A stretch of DNA of 64,000 nucleotides from NCBI GenBank assembly GCA_026874595.1, contig CM049307.1, positions 24,526,362 to 24,590,361 of the forward strand. The letters are read 5' to 3'. Shown in pieces: positions 1-11,090 of this stretch (position 1 is its first letter; each line of letters begins with the position of its first letter). The position numbers were made by a program, and so were the translations under genes. Below the pieces are notes generated by a model. That model saw only the letters and a list, made by a program, of their open reading frames with translations, did not search any database and was not told the origin of the DNA. This DNA is from Sipunculus nudus (lineage: Eukaryota > Annelida > Sipuncula > Golfingiida > Sipunculidae).

Positions 1-159
1 ACAGGGGAGTATGGCAAGTATTTTGCAATAAGGAAGAACACACTAAAATCTAGAAAGGAAAAAAAAATGACCAAGCAGGACACATATAATTAAAAAATAA
101 AATGAATTTATGCAGATAATGTAATTTGGAAATTCTGTTCATTGGGGTTTTTTTTACAG
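1..159. other. AT-rich flank, no feature seen
   Basis: A/T-rich sequence without a usable reading frame. It ends in a T-rich tract followed by ACAG at 156-159, which could be a splice acceptor for the candidate exon that follows. Confidence 0.4.
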
Positions 160-254
160 AGTGCAAACTGACTGTTATTCTTCAGACCAGCAAGATTGCT
201 TGCCAAGATCAGAGGGCCTTATCTGAACTACAAACTGTCCTATTACTTTTATAG
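160..254 (+). CDS. possible last coding exon (partial gene), unknown product
   Basis: An open frame starts at 162, straight after a T-rich tract plus ACAG, and runs 30 codons to TAG at 252-254. The peptide is leucine-rich at its end (LSELQTVLLLL). About 200 bases downstream is a doubled AATAAA. The order acceptor, open frame, stop, poly(A) signal is what a terminal exon looks like. However, 30 open codons are expected often by chance and I do not recognise the peptide. The rest of the gene would lie left of the window. This is inference from signals only. Confidence 0.2.
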
Positions 255-456
255 TAAACTTAAATTTCTCCTGAAATGTTAGATAGTTGTTTTCACTCTG
301 GATTTATCATACTTTATCATAACAGTATTTTTAAGATGTGCAGTGTGCACAAATGTTCAAGTTCACTTTGATTTTAGCAATTGTAAATGACTGTCTGTTG
401 AAGTGAAATCAGGTCCTCCAAAGGTTGATAATGTTTGAATGTTTATGTGATTTGTG

Positions 457-466
457 AATAAATAAA
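457..466 (+). promoter_or_regulatory. overlapping AATAAA poly(A) signals
   Basis: Two overlapping AATAAA hexamers at 457-462 and 461-466 are followed by T-rich sequence. They would fit the 3' end of a plus-strand transcript containing the candidate exon at 160-254. AATAAA is common by chance in such AT-rich DNA. Confidence 0.3.
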
Positions 467-999
467 TGATTTTTAATATCTTTACGTTGATGCCAAGTGT
501 TGAGTTTGCCTGTCAATTTATGCCATATTGAATGGTTTTATAGTTAGAGTCAAGATTCTTTTGTTCAAACTTACTCAAATTAATGTTAAATTACTTTTTT
601 TTTTAAATACCTTATTTGACCTATTTACTAAGTGTCATATTTTACTTATGTGTGTGTTTTGATATTGTCTGAAATAAACTGCAAATTTTACATTTTTTGT
701 CAGTTTAATATCATAATTGACCTTGCTTCTCAGGTGTCATGTTTGATCTTTAAATACAGATCTGAAAATGTATCATTATTCAGATCTAATGTAGCTCAGA
801 CAGTGAAAAGTTTGAGTTTAGCTGTCTGTTATTTGCTGTTTTAATGGTACCTGCCAATGGAATGAGTTCAGTGGGACATAGAGTGTTCAAATATTTGCCT
901 CTAATAGATATTTGCCTCATATAGAGTGATATGTCAAACACACAGTATCATTAAATTGACCTCTCTCATGTGGTTTCTCAAGTGCCACTTCCTTGTGTG
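467..999. other. AT-rich intergenic or 3' UTR sequence
   Basis: Low-complexity AT-rich DNA. A 70-codon open frame at 632-844 has no recognisable domain and looks like a chance frame. No RNA gene or repeat was seen. Confidence 0.35.
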
Positions 1000-1840
1000 G
1001 GAGTTCCAAGTGTCTTGAATGCCAGATCTTTTATGTTTGAGTACCAGCTCTGTTGAATACAAGCTGTATTTGGACTATGATCTCTTCATTAGCACTGGCT
1101 CAGCCATTGTGTGTGTGTACCAACACTTCTGTGTGAGAATACTAGATCTATTTACTAGTTTTTCTGTGTGAAAGTATTAACTCTATTGAGTACCAGCCCG
1201 AAAGAAAATACCAACTCACTTGAGTAAGAGTTCTTCCGTGTAAGAGTGCTAGCTCCATTGCGTACTAGCTCTACAGAAAGTACCAACTTTCTTCAGTTAG
1301 TGCTCTTCTGTGTGATAGATCTAGCTGCATTTAGTACCAGCTCCACAGAAAATACCAACTCACTTGAGTAAGATTTCTTCGTGTGTGAGTACTAGCTCTT
1401 TTAAGTACCAGCTCCAAAGAAATCACCAAATATCTTTAGTACTAGTTCTTCTGTGTGATAGTACTAGCCCTGTCGAGTACAAACTCAACAGAGTGTATCA
1501 GCACTCTTGGTACCAGTTATGTGGTGTAAGAGTACTAGCTATGTTGAGAACTGGAATCTTTTGAGTACCTCTTTTACTGTGTTTGAGTACTAGCTCTGCT
1601 GAGTACCAACTCCTATATCTAGTACCAACTATTAGAGTACAATTTAGGTGTTAGCACTGTATCAGCTTTGTCAAATACCAGCCTTACTGTGAGTTAGAAA
1701 TCTTTTTAATGGTACCAGCTCTCCAATATGCAAGACACAATCCATTGTGTATGTTTGAATAAAAACATTCTAGTACAAGTTAATTTGTTGGAGCAAAAGT
1801 ACCAGCAATCTTGAGTACTAGCTGACATGAATACTAGCTG
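1000..1840 (+). repeat. degenerate tandem repeat, about 70 bp period
   Basis: The phrases GAGTACTAGCTC, GAGTACCAGCTC and TTCTGTGTGAGAG recur through this stretch. The CTGTGTGA-like landmark falls near 1128, 1163, 1233, 1308, 1378, 1451, 1521 and 1577, so spacing is mostly 60-77 bp. The copies are diverged and of variable length, as in an old decayed minisatellite. Short open frames across it are by-products. GTAC and TAGCTA-type palindromes are frequent in the unit. Confidence 0.6.
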
Positions 1841-2698
1841 TTTTGTGCTGGAGCGGAGGCTTTTGGGGTTAGAGCTCTCATGGGCACAGGGAGCAACACT
1901 ATTTACCTCAGACAAGGCAGAACAGTGAAACTGTACAGGAATAGTACAGCAGCACCAGATTAGTAATGCCTGTATTGTTTGGTAGTTGTGCAGTGTTACC
2001 ATTATTAAGTGTAATGATGAATTAGCTTGTAGCATACGTAGCACCTGAATATGTTTTAAATGTTCTTAGCCTGTATACAAGCATGGTCTGATGGTGGTCT
2101 CACAGTTATAGAAAAATCTAAAGGATTTATATTTATTATTTCTGCATTGACTTCACATTGTTGTTAAAATATAACAGTTACAAATGTATGTATAAATAAA
2201 TCTTTGTTTCTCATTCATCCACTTGTTTTGTCACTGTCAAATGTATTGACAGCAGTATCACCTTCAGCCACTAATGTAGCCTAGAACACATGACTCAGTA
2301 GGCATTTATATTTGGCTGGATTGCCTAACTGGAGTTGTGATACAAGCCATAATGAGGGATGTACTGCAACATCCATCCATCCTAATGCATTAATACCAAG
2401 GTAATTAAAAAGCTGATAATCTTCACATTAAGCTACAAGGGATGATTTAACACAAAAGAATACATGTGAACTCACAAACCAAATGAAAATCTGTATCTAT
2501 GGTAACAAGTCATTTCCTGTATCGTGTACAAGATGGCTGTCATCCAGTCACAAGCCTTGCTTCTGTTCATTCAGTCAGAAATTGAACAAACATGCAGGGC
2601 TCAAGATTTACCAATATGCTGCGTTAAAACAGATTTTTCTTGCACATGGTAGGTTAGACTGTACTCTTAAAGACAGACATGCAGTCTATTACAGTTGT
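1841..2698. other. AT-rich sequence with one poly(A)-like signal
   Basis: No gene is supportable. An AATAAA lies at 2195-2200 and is followed by T/GT-rich sequence, which could be a 3' end of a plus-strand transcript. The minus-strand 112-codon frame at 1706-2044 partly overlaps the decayed repeat and has no recognisable domain. Confidence 0.3.
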
Positions 2699-2817
2699 TC
2701 TATTACCTATTACTATAACTATTACTTTTAATTTTTGATATTACTTTTACTATTACTATTACCACATTTTGTCTTCTATTACTATTACTATTACAGGGGT
2801 ATCTATTACTATTACTT
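2699..2817 (+). repeat. (ATTACT)n-like simple repeat, block 1
   Basis: Imperfect tandem CTATTACTATTACT over about 120 bases, with interruptions. The same motif returns at 4541-4607 and 12603-12680. Confidence 0.8.
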
Positions 2818-4540
2818 AAAATGATGGGAGGATTCCATACCTTGTCCAGCCAAGAGTGCTATAAACTAGCACTACAATCACATGTTTAAATAATATTACA
2901 AGCACCTATATCATCCAGGTACCTACACAATTTTCTTATACTGTCATTTACAGAGCGCCTAATGATACTGGAGATCTTGATTATTTCAGCTTCTTTAATT
3001 CTGTTCTTTTATATTTTGAAACCTCAATGATTGTTATTGGGGCATTTCAAGTAGAAATTATAAGATAATTGTATGAACTCTTGAGTACATGTAATCTGAA
3101 AGCAACCCATTGTAAAGGCCGTGGCATATGTAAAATATTGATTTATAATTATATGCATACTTGTACATATTTTCTTCATATATATTTCACATAATTTTTT
3201 TTTGTAGTACATACTTCCATTTAGATTCAATCTTCATTCTCATAGTTAATAAATAAAGATTTTCAGTGTAATTTAAAATTGTCTCCAGAGGAATTATTCA
3301 TGATTATTGCAAATTATTATTTAGTATCAAAGCTGACAATTCAGTCCTTCATGTATGTATCAGGAGAGGAATTTATGTAGGGCTGTGTCCTGTTTCCCAA
3401 TCCTTATTAATATATCCAATAAAAATACTGTTAACATCAAGATTTTGGACAGAGCAAAACTGGAGACAAAAGTACCCCATCTTCTTGGATATATATGTTC
3501 ATTTGGATGTGATGCCTTGATTTATTCCATCGCATAGTACATGTACATCTTGAGAGTGAACAGAGAGGTGGTAAACTTCACAATATTGGTAGCATGCATG
3601 GCCTTTATTCTTCTGGCATCGACTTCTTCATTGCAGCAAAACCAGCATAGAATAATTCAGGTATATGGAGAGAAATTAAAACTTACATAAATTTTACAAA
3701 TATTATTTAAATCACTTTCTAATAAATTTGGTATCTATCAATCTTTACTTTAAATTTTTACATAACAGAATCTAATTATTTGATATCAAAATTTCAGTTA
3801 AATAATAAACTTTAACAGGTGATTATATTCTCATATTATATAATCAAATTAATATTGAGAAAAAATGGTCCATTAAATTTTCAAAATATAAATAAACAAT
3901 TTTAGATACTGAATGAAGGTCTGCACAATTGGTACTATGAAACAACAGACAAATATTAAAAGAATATTTTTAAAAGAATATGTATATAAATTAACTAGAT
4001 AATACATGTGCCTGTAGTTTGACTTTCTCCAAGTGATTGTAGTATTGGTATGAGTTTTTAGCATTGTAGGCTTCAATACTTTATGGATAGTGAAAACACC
4101 ATAAGCTTATCATGAACACTTTGGGTCTGCAGTGTATCTGGTGCAATATTATATTTTTCTTGAATGTGGGTTATTGCAATCTGTATAATTAAAATGCAAA
4201 CTGGCTTTTGAAAACGAAGTCTAGGTACGTTTCAGAATATGCATATTGATTGATGGATGTGAGATAAGATGTACATGTCAAAATAATAATACACTATTTA
4301 TATGTCTCTTAACATCAAACCATGTTTATCTATGGTTTAGTAGTCAAAGGTCAGATTGTGCCAGGTAACTTATTTGGCTGTGACCTGCTCTGTCCAGTAC
4401 TGGTGTAATTAGCACCAGTGGTCACCAGCAATGTGGCAGCTGGCCCATGCTTGCCTCAACAATAGGGCAATCACTGGACAAGAACTGAGTCTGTTAAGCA
4501 TTATCGGCTGATGTGCTTCATGATCAAGGGGCTCAAAGGA
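2818..4540. other. AT-rich intergenic sequence
   Basis: Long AT-rich stretch without a convincing gene. Overlapping AATAAA hexamers lie at 3248-3257. A small perfect 7-bp hairpin, ACTGGTG and its complement around a TAATTAG loop, is at 4399-4419. Open frames of 60-70 codons here have no recognisable content. Confidence 0.4.
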
Positions 4541-4607
4541 AGTAATAGAAAGTAATATGTATTACTCTATTACTTTGCCTTCCATTTCTATTACTTTTAA
4601 TATTACA
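4541..4607 (+). repeat. (ATTACT)n-like simple repeat, block 2
   Basis: Degenerate ATTACT/AGTAAT tract ending just before the interspersed element at about 4615. Confidence 0.65.
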
Positions 4608-4614
4608 GCTCAAA

Positions 4615-5300
4615 TTTTTTAGCTCAGCTGACTATAAGTCATCGGAGCTATAGTTGTGGTCCTTTGTCCATTGGGTGTCCGTCCGTCTGTTAAACTGGCA
4701 CGTTTTGAAACCATTAGGCCTACGAATCTGAAATTCGGCATACAGTTAGATGTCCCTAAAATCTCCTACCATACCGAAAATTGGGTCATTAGGACTTTGT
4801 TCCTTTGAGATATAAAGGAAAACCCTCCATTTCCCATTAAAAACCATTGTTACACTATAAGACTGCCTAATATCAAAACCACTGATCTGAATTTAAACAT
4901 AGTATATATGCATATTCTTCCATACATTTTCTATGTACATGCAAAAAATTAGGTCAGTATTACGTAATTTGTTGAAGTTATAGGCCCCGAACATAATGCA
5001 CCTCATAAAAAATCAGGAAATATATTTACTCACTTAACATAAGAATGGCTGAAGCTAGAGACCTTTTTTTCATGTATATAACTCCATTAATCAAGATTCA
5101 GTTGTAAACCGAAAATTAGATCTGAATTTTTCAAATTTTATAAGTTATTCGCATAAATATATAATTTCCCTGTAAGCACTGTTGGTTTAATTTTCATATC
5201 ATGCACACGTAAGGATTTCATCTTCTAAATTCTGAAATTTGAAAGGAATTGACCAAAAACTGTAGCTTTTATTACAGTTTTTATGAGACCATGTCACATC
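4615..5300 (+). mobile_element. diverged interspersed repeat with palindromic start
   Basis: The left boundary carries an imperfect palindrome, TAGCTC...GAGCTA at about 4619-4649, followed by a GTCCGTCCGTCTG stretch. I associate this style of element end with non-autonomous transposons in bivalve genomes, from memory and not by search. No transposase frame is present. The stretch at about 5180-5295 is roughly 80% similar by eye to 10,700-10,825 further right, so at least part of it is a dispersed repeat. The right boundary is uncertain. Confidence 0.4.
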
Positions 5301-5631
5301 TAGGCTGTACTGAAGCCCCTCTGTATGTCCCCATATTGACCTTTCATGCTTGAAGCGAGGCATATACTGCAGCCAGCCAGCTCTTGGATGGCTTCAGCTG
5401 GATATAGCTGTTCAACCCCCCTCCTCTTGTAATTGTTTTGGCCAAAAACATAACAATAAACAATAATTTTAAAAAATATTGGTTTATAATAACAAGGCCT
5501 AATGCGAACCTGTGCATTGGGAAATACACCGGGTATAATGCTTCAATGCTGGACCATTACTTCTCATGTATATGAACAATGCAAGTACTAAACATTTTGA
5601 ATAAGAAACAATTTCACAAACATCACTGCTG
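5301..5631. other. no feature seen
   Basis: AT-rich. A 61-codon minus-strand frame at 5344-5529 has no recognisable motif and is treated as chance. Confidence 0.35.
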
Positions 5632-5990
5632 AAATTCTGGCATGGGTGCACACAACACAAAAATGATTGTAGCTGGCACCACCAGTCTTGTATACAACAA
5701 AACTATCAGAGTTATATACATATGCGCAATTTCAGACTGATATATCAAACCCCTCCTGAAAATAAGCAGGGACACACACTGTGCAAAAATTATTGTACAT
5801 GGCACCACCACTCTTGTATATGACAAAGCTATTCGATATGTATATATATGCCCAATTTCAGGCTGATATATCAAATTCCTCTGTAGAAATAGGCAGGCAC
5901 ATACACTGTGCAAAAGTCACTGTAGGTGGCTACACCTGTCTTGTGATCGAGAAAGCCATCAAAGACACATAGACAGGTCAAAATATCAGG
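5632..5990 (+). repeat. diverged tandem repeat, about 127 bp period, 3 copies
   Basis: The landmark GGCACCACC (GGCTACACC in the last copy) occurs at 5675, 5801 and 5928, a spacing of 126-127 bp. Flanking phrases such as CACACTGTGCAAAA and GCTGATATATCAAA repeat with it. The overlapping 96-codon minus-strand and 63-codon plus-strand frames are by-products of the repeat. Confidence 0.7.
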
Positions 5991-6039
5991 CCAATACATC
6001 AAAATTACCTTGAGTCTGATGCATGGGGCTGACCAGGCT

Positions 6040-6430
6040 TAGGTTAGAAAGGCAGTTTCCCACGAGTGAACTGTGACAAATATGCTGGCTCAGGCTACTG
6101 CACTGAGTGAACTCATGACCAGCACCTGGCAAGACTGAGTGAACTCTTGACCTGTTGCATAATCTGACACAGTTGGCAGTCTGCCAAAGCTATAAATAGA
6201 TCCAGGCTGAACTTTGGTGCCAAATCTGATGCAGTGGGCAGTCTGCTAACACTATAAATAGAATGCAGCTACTGCACTGAGTGAACTCCTGACCCATACC
6301 TGGCTGCACTGAGTGAACTCTTGACCTGTTGCCTAATCTGATACAGTTGGCAGTCTGCCAAAGCTATAAATAGATCGAGACTGACCTCTAGCCTGTTGCC
6401 AAGTCTGGAATAGTAGCCACACCATTACAT
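6040..6430 (+). repeat. diverged tandem repeat, about 174 bp period
   Basis: CTACTGCACTGAGTGAACTC occurs at 6095 and 6269, and CCTGTTGC(A/C)TAATCTGA at 6151 and 6325. Both pairs are exactly 174 bp apart. TGCCAAAGCTATAAATAGAT also repeats. Shorter ACTGAGTGAACTC sub-copies lie inside each unit. A further partial copy is at 6563-6645, beyond a 22-bp minisatellite. Confidence 0.75.
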
Positions 6431-6467
6431 AAGCTCATGCAGGGGCCCTGCCCTGAGGGGCATGACA

Positions 6468-6555
6468 CCCATGAGGTGATCACATGGTGCCCATGAGGTG
6501 TTCACATGTCGCCCATGAGGTGATCACATGTCACCCATGAGTTGATCACATGCCT
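6468..6555 (+). repeat. 22-bp minisatellite, 4 copies
   Basis: Four units beginning CCCATGAGGTGATCACATG, each 22 bp, with one to three differences. Each carries a TGATCA or near-TGATCA palindrome. The array sits inside the 174-bp repeat field. Confidence 0.85.
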
Positions 6556-6562
6556 TGTGCTT

Positions 6563-6645
6563 GGCTGCACTGATTGAACTCTTGACCTAAATCTGGCTGC
6601 ACTGAATGAACTCTTGATCTGTTGCCAAATCTGAAACATATGGCA
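6563..6645 (+). repeat. partial copy of the 174-bp repeat
   Basis: Two tandem sub-copies of CTGCACTGA(A/T)TGAACTCTTGA followed by CTGTTGCCAAATCTGA match the field at 6040-6430. This shows that the 22-bp array interrupts one repeat field. Confidence 0.65.
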
Positions 6646-7099
6646 GGTTCTCAACCTATTTAAAGATACAGACACAATCTTGGAGTGTTGGTGAATGATC
6701 AGAATCTGTTTACACATACTGAAAGACTTTGGCTAAAATGCTTTTTTTTAAGCTGACATATTCATAAACTTTTTATCAAAATATCTAGAAAAATAAAAGA
6801 TGCAGTTCTTTCATTGTTAAAGGTCCAATAATTCTGCCAAAAATCATTCAAGTAAACTTGAACAAAGGCCACCTAAGAATAATTTTTGTGCAATGTTACA
6901 GAAGTTATAATTGAAACAATAATTTTGTAGAAGAATAGTTTTGCAGTCCTCAGTTTGATATAAACATAATAATGGCCATAAGGCCAACAAAAGCTTTTCT
7001 GATTTGATTGAAAGAACCATGTACTAGGATAATTCTTTTGAAAAATTGAACGATTCAACTTGACAGTTTCATCATAAACATTTTAAGGTGAAAGAGGCT
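6646..7099. other. AT-rich sequence, no feature seen
   Basis: No recognisable gene or repeat. A 61-codon minus-strand frame at 6873-7058 has no motif. Confidence 0.35.
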
Positions 7100-8025
7100 A
7101 ATATTATGAGGTTTTTGCCCATAAAAAAAACGGTCAATGTAGGTGGCACCACAAAATCTGCAACTTCAAATATGAGTCATGAGACCAACATTTGCACAAT
7201 ACTTGGTAATGCTAGCTTCTGTTATTTCTGAGATAACTATGTCAGTATGCTTACTTGGCCAAATGACTGTTCAAATTCATGTAATTCCACTAAAATTCAT
7301 CAAATGCAAACCCTTTGAACAAACTTGAGAGGGCTTGCCTCTGGAATCATTTCTGCAAAATATTGGCTGGACTGTTTACAAGAAGAAGACTTTTAAAGAT
7401 TTTTAGCTTTTTCCCTATAAAATCTAAGTAAACGCAGATAACAAAAAAAATAAGCTGAATCCCACAACATTTGACAGATTATTGCATAAAATCTGGGGAT
7501 TGTAGCTCCTGCCATTCCTGAGAAATTGTGGGTTAATGTACAGATGACCAATGACCCCCATACAAAAAAAAGGTCAATACAGGTGGCGCCACCAATACCA
7601 GAATTTCATATATGACTCATGTGACCAACACTGGCATAAAATTTGGTGATGATAGCTCCGGCCGTTTCTTAGACTGTCATTTTAGTATGCTTTTTGACAG
7701 ATTACTAAGTTCAACTTCCTGTAACTCGGCCAAAATTCACCGAACTCGAACCATTCAAACAAACTTGAGAGAAATGGTACAAAAGATTATTTCTGTGAAA
7801 TATTGAACAATTTGGATTTACCGTTTCGGAGGAGAAGATTTTTAAAGGATTTTTTACCTTTTTCTCTATAAAATCTAAGAAAATGCAGAGTTTTTCAGAT
7901 AGCTAATTTTTATGCATTAAATTACATGATGCTAACTCCAGTCATTTTTTAAATAGTATGGGTTAACGTACAGACGCCAGACGCCGCCACACTATCGCAT
8001 TAGCTCACAGGTTTGCTAAAATTTT
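7100..8025 (+). mobile_element. interspersed repeat, copy 1 (non-autonomous, diverged)
   Basis: Two internal copies are spaced about 440 bp apart. Each has AGGTGGC(A/G)CCAC, then a TGACTCATG-like phrase, then a 'GTAA-TC-CCAAAATTCA...CCATTCAAACAAACTTGAGAG' core at 7275 and 7712. The element ends with CATTAGCTCACAGGTTTGCT near 7998-8020. A second copy with the same 3' end lies at 8890-9410. No protein-coding domain is visible. I recall similar ends in bivalve repeats; this has not been searched. Confidence 0.5.
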
Positions 8026-8339
8026 GCTACAGATGCATATTGAATGCAAAATTTTAATACAGATACATCTCACTGATGGCAAAATCTTGAATTAAGTTGA
8101 GTATGGATACCTATTATTTATAATCCATGTACAGCTGTCTTTATATACCCACAAAGAGCTGTATACCTCTGATTATAAACATTGCCTGGTATGAGGAATA
8201 TCTAAAATCATAAATCTACATTTTTTAAAAGCTTTTAAAAAACATTCTTGTCAATATTAACCATAGATAACCTGAAATCTAAATGTCTAGAGGCATGATG
8301 TAATGGATGCTGATAAACAGGTGCCAGGCTAGATGTATC
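8026..8339. other. AT-rich sequence, no feature seen
   Basis: Short AT-rich spacer between two repeat copies. No reading frame or structured motif was seen. Confidence 0.35.
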
Positions 8340-8889
8340 TGCTTCACACAGCTTACATATATGGTAAAATGACTCAATTCAATCTTTATAATTCAGCCAA
8401 AATTCATTCTTTGGAACCATCAAAGACAATTATTATAAGTATTATTCAGGGGATTATTCTTGTAAAATATTAAACAAATATGCTTCAGTGGCCTCTCTCA
8501 AAAAACGTTTTACAGGTTTATAACTCATATGGGAAAATACAGCAAATGGCTAAGTTAAGCTTCTCATAACTCAGCCAAAATTCACTGAACCAAAACCATT
8601 TGAACAAACTTGAATTATCAACATCTAAGGATAATTAATGTGTGAGATTTAAGAATTTGGCCCAGTGGTTTTCGAGGATAGAGAAGATCTTTGTAGCCAC
8701 TTAGCTAAAATGGGATGTTATGTCATATGACTAAATTCAGCTTCCCATAACCCAGCCAAAAGTCACTGAACTGAAACCATTTGAACAAACTTCAGAAAGC
8801 ACTACCCTAGGATCATTTCTGTGCGATATTAAACAATTTGGCCATATGGTTTCAGAGAAGAAGTTTTTTTGTAGCCGTCAGTATGAAAC
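8340..8889 (+). repeat. tandem units of about 180 bp related to the interspersed repeat
   Basis: The core 'TATAACTCAGCCAAAATTCA...AACCATTTGAACAAACTT' appears at about 8381, 8558 and 8739 (spacing 177 and 181 bp). Related cores lie in the elements on both sides (7275, 7712, 9059). It looks like internal expansion of one segment of the interspersed element. Confidence 0.6.
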
Positions 8890-9410
8890 GGGCGCTGATG
8901 ACCCCTGTACAAAAAGGCTGATGCAGGTGGCGCCATCAATACCTCAATTTCAGATATGACTCATGTGACCCATATTGGCATAAAATTTGGTGATGATAGC
9001 TTTAGCCGTTTCTAAGATTGTAATTTTACTATGCTTTTTTGGAAAAATGACCAATTTCAACTTCCTGTAACTCTGCCACAAATTACCGAACTTAAACCAT
9101 TCAAACAAAATTGAAAAAGATTGTTCCAGGAATCATTTCTGTGAAATATTGGCCAATTTGGCGAAACAGTTTTGGAGAAGAAGATTTTTAAAGCTTTTTT
9201 TAGCTTTTTCCCAATAAAATCTAAGAAAATGCAGTTAGCCTAAAAATAAGCAAAATCCGATAGAGTTTTTTAGATGACTAATTTTTTGCATAAAATTTCG
9301 TGATGCTTACTCTTGCCGTTTTCAAGATAGTATGGGTTAACGTACAGACACCAGACCACGGATGCCGGACGACGCCACATCATCGCATAAGCTCACAGGT
9401 TCGCTAAAAA
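8890..9410 (+). mobile_element. interspersed repeat, copy 2
   Basis: Closely parallels 7551-8020: ATGACCCC, then AGGTGGCGCCA, then TGACTCATGTGACC, then GGCATAAAATTTGGTGATGA, and the same 3' end CGCATAAGCTCACAGGTTCG at about 9385-9404. Identity is moderate, so both copies are old. Upstream of the end it carries a short GACGCCACATCATCGC phrase. It has no coding capacity. Confidence 0.55.
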
Positions 9411-10699
9411 CTTTAAGAAAAATAAATAGAAAAGGAATTTCATTGTTAATGAGTAACAGGGACCTTGCAATTACTGATGTTTTATGGATCTTTCATGGAT
9501 TGCTGAAAATATATTTCAAATGAGTCACCATTGGGAATTTTTTAATTTCAATCATAAAAATGAAAATTAAATAATTAAATAAAATTGTTGTTTACTATAA
9601 GGGATTATGTGAAGCAAGTTAATGATAGACAAAGGTGCAGTTGATCGTATTAAATTAATCTAAATTTCCAGGTCTTTTCCAGGTGTTTAATTTGTTGGTT
9701 TATTTTTTATTACAAAATTAAAAAAAAAAATGAAATATGTCAAAAATTAAAAAAAAATTACTCAGACAAGTGCTCATTAAAGATGTCAATATGTTTGACT
9801 AATAACATTAAGACTCATGGCTGTATCAGCTGTTACATGATACTGGGTAAATAATCAAAATTTATATTTCTGATAACTTTATTTCAGTTAATAAAATGAA
9901 ACATTCCCAACTCCAGTTTGTTCCTTGTATAATATATTGGTTTGTTTTGATCCTTGGGTTATTTTTTTAATGTATTAGTTTCATAGCTGAAATTATTTTC
10001 TTTTTTTTCTGATACATATTTAAAAAAATATATATATCAATTGTGATAAAAAAAAATCAGATCTTAAAGACAAGTTCTTTTTATGATGTCTGTAATGTTA
10101 ATAATTGTCATAAGTGTTGACAGTGATGTGGAAGTATTCAAAAGTGAATATAATATTTTTTTATAAATTAAAGCCATAAAACCAGGTAGTTACAATCATT
10201 ATTTAAATTTGTGATATTTGTATATCCTGGATTCTCAACAGTTTCATTCGACTGAAACTGAATAAATATGAGACATTGAGTGAATACTTTATAATTGTAT
10301 TCAAATATGATTTAAAAAAAAATCAATAGTTTGATAATGAAAATTAATACGAATACTAAAACAGGTAAAAAGTAAGAATTTGAGTGCAATTACTTTCAAA
10401 ATGTATTCATTAATGCACTCATGAATATATATTATAATATTATTTTAATAATCATTTATTTCAATTATATTATCAAAAGAAATCCTTTCAGATGTTACTG
10501 TTAATATTTTTTAATTAAAATTATATTTTGCCCAATAATTCCAATTAATTTTTAATGAATAGTTTAACTCTCATATCATTTGTGCTACTGGTACTCTTGG
10601 CTATGGGCAACTTGTAATTATTGAATAACAGTTAACTCCTTTGTAAAAAGCATGCATGATAATTAACATGAATTACAGTGGACATTTATTTCCTGTTAC
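9411..10699. other. very AT-rich intergenic DNA
   Basis: Dominated by A/T runs and AT-rich words, with no open frame of note. No RNA gene was seen. It could be intron or intergenic. Confidence 0.4.
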
Positions 10700-10825
10700 T
10701 AGTGTTAGTGCTGCGGATTTAATTTTCACAGCATGTACACATAAGCATTTCATCTGTTAAAATCTGAAATTTGAAACCAATTGATCAAAAACTGTAGATA
10801 TCATTCAAGTTTCAAGCACCATGTC
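10700..10825 (+). repeat. dispersed repeat fragment matching 5180-5295
   Basis: Shares TAATTTTCA, then TTTCATCT, TCTGAAATTTGAAA and CAAAAACTGTAG in the same order and spacing as 5180-5295, at roughly 80% identity by eye. Confidence 0.6.
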
Positions 10826-10956
10826 TTGATTGTTTTCATCAAGTCAGTGAAATGTGTGCTCTAAGAAGTGTTACATAACGTGTTACATAACCGGTTCAAC
10901 TTCTGACCTAGCTACTGCCTCTGTGATTGTCTGGGTCAGGCAGGGTCAGGCAGTAA

Positions 10957-10977
10957 TCTCTCTCTCTCTGGCAGTCT

Positions 10978-11038
<61 letters not shown>

Positions 11039-11090
11039 ACAGTCTAGCTCACTCTCTCTTGCTCTCTCTCTTTCTCTCTCTCTCCCATTC
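10957..11090 (+). repeat. (CT)n microsatellite
   Basis: An uninterrupted CT run of about 55 bases at 10,980-11,034, flanked by shorter CT runs. The phrase CAGTCTAGCTC occurs before and after the long run. The minus strand is GA-rich. Confidence 0.95.

Noticed and set aside
1706..2044. 112-codon minus-strand frame
   Set aside because: It overlaps the decayed 70-bp repeat, has cysteine/serine-rich low-information composition, and no recognisable domain.
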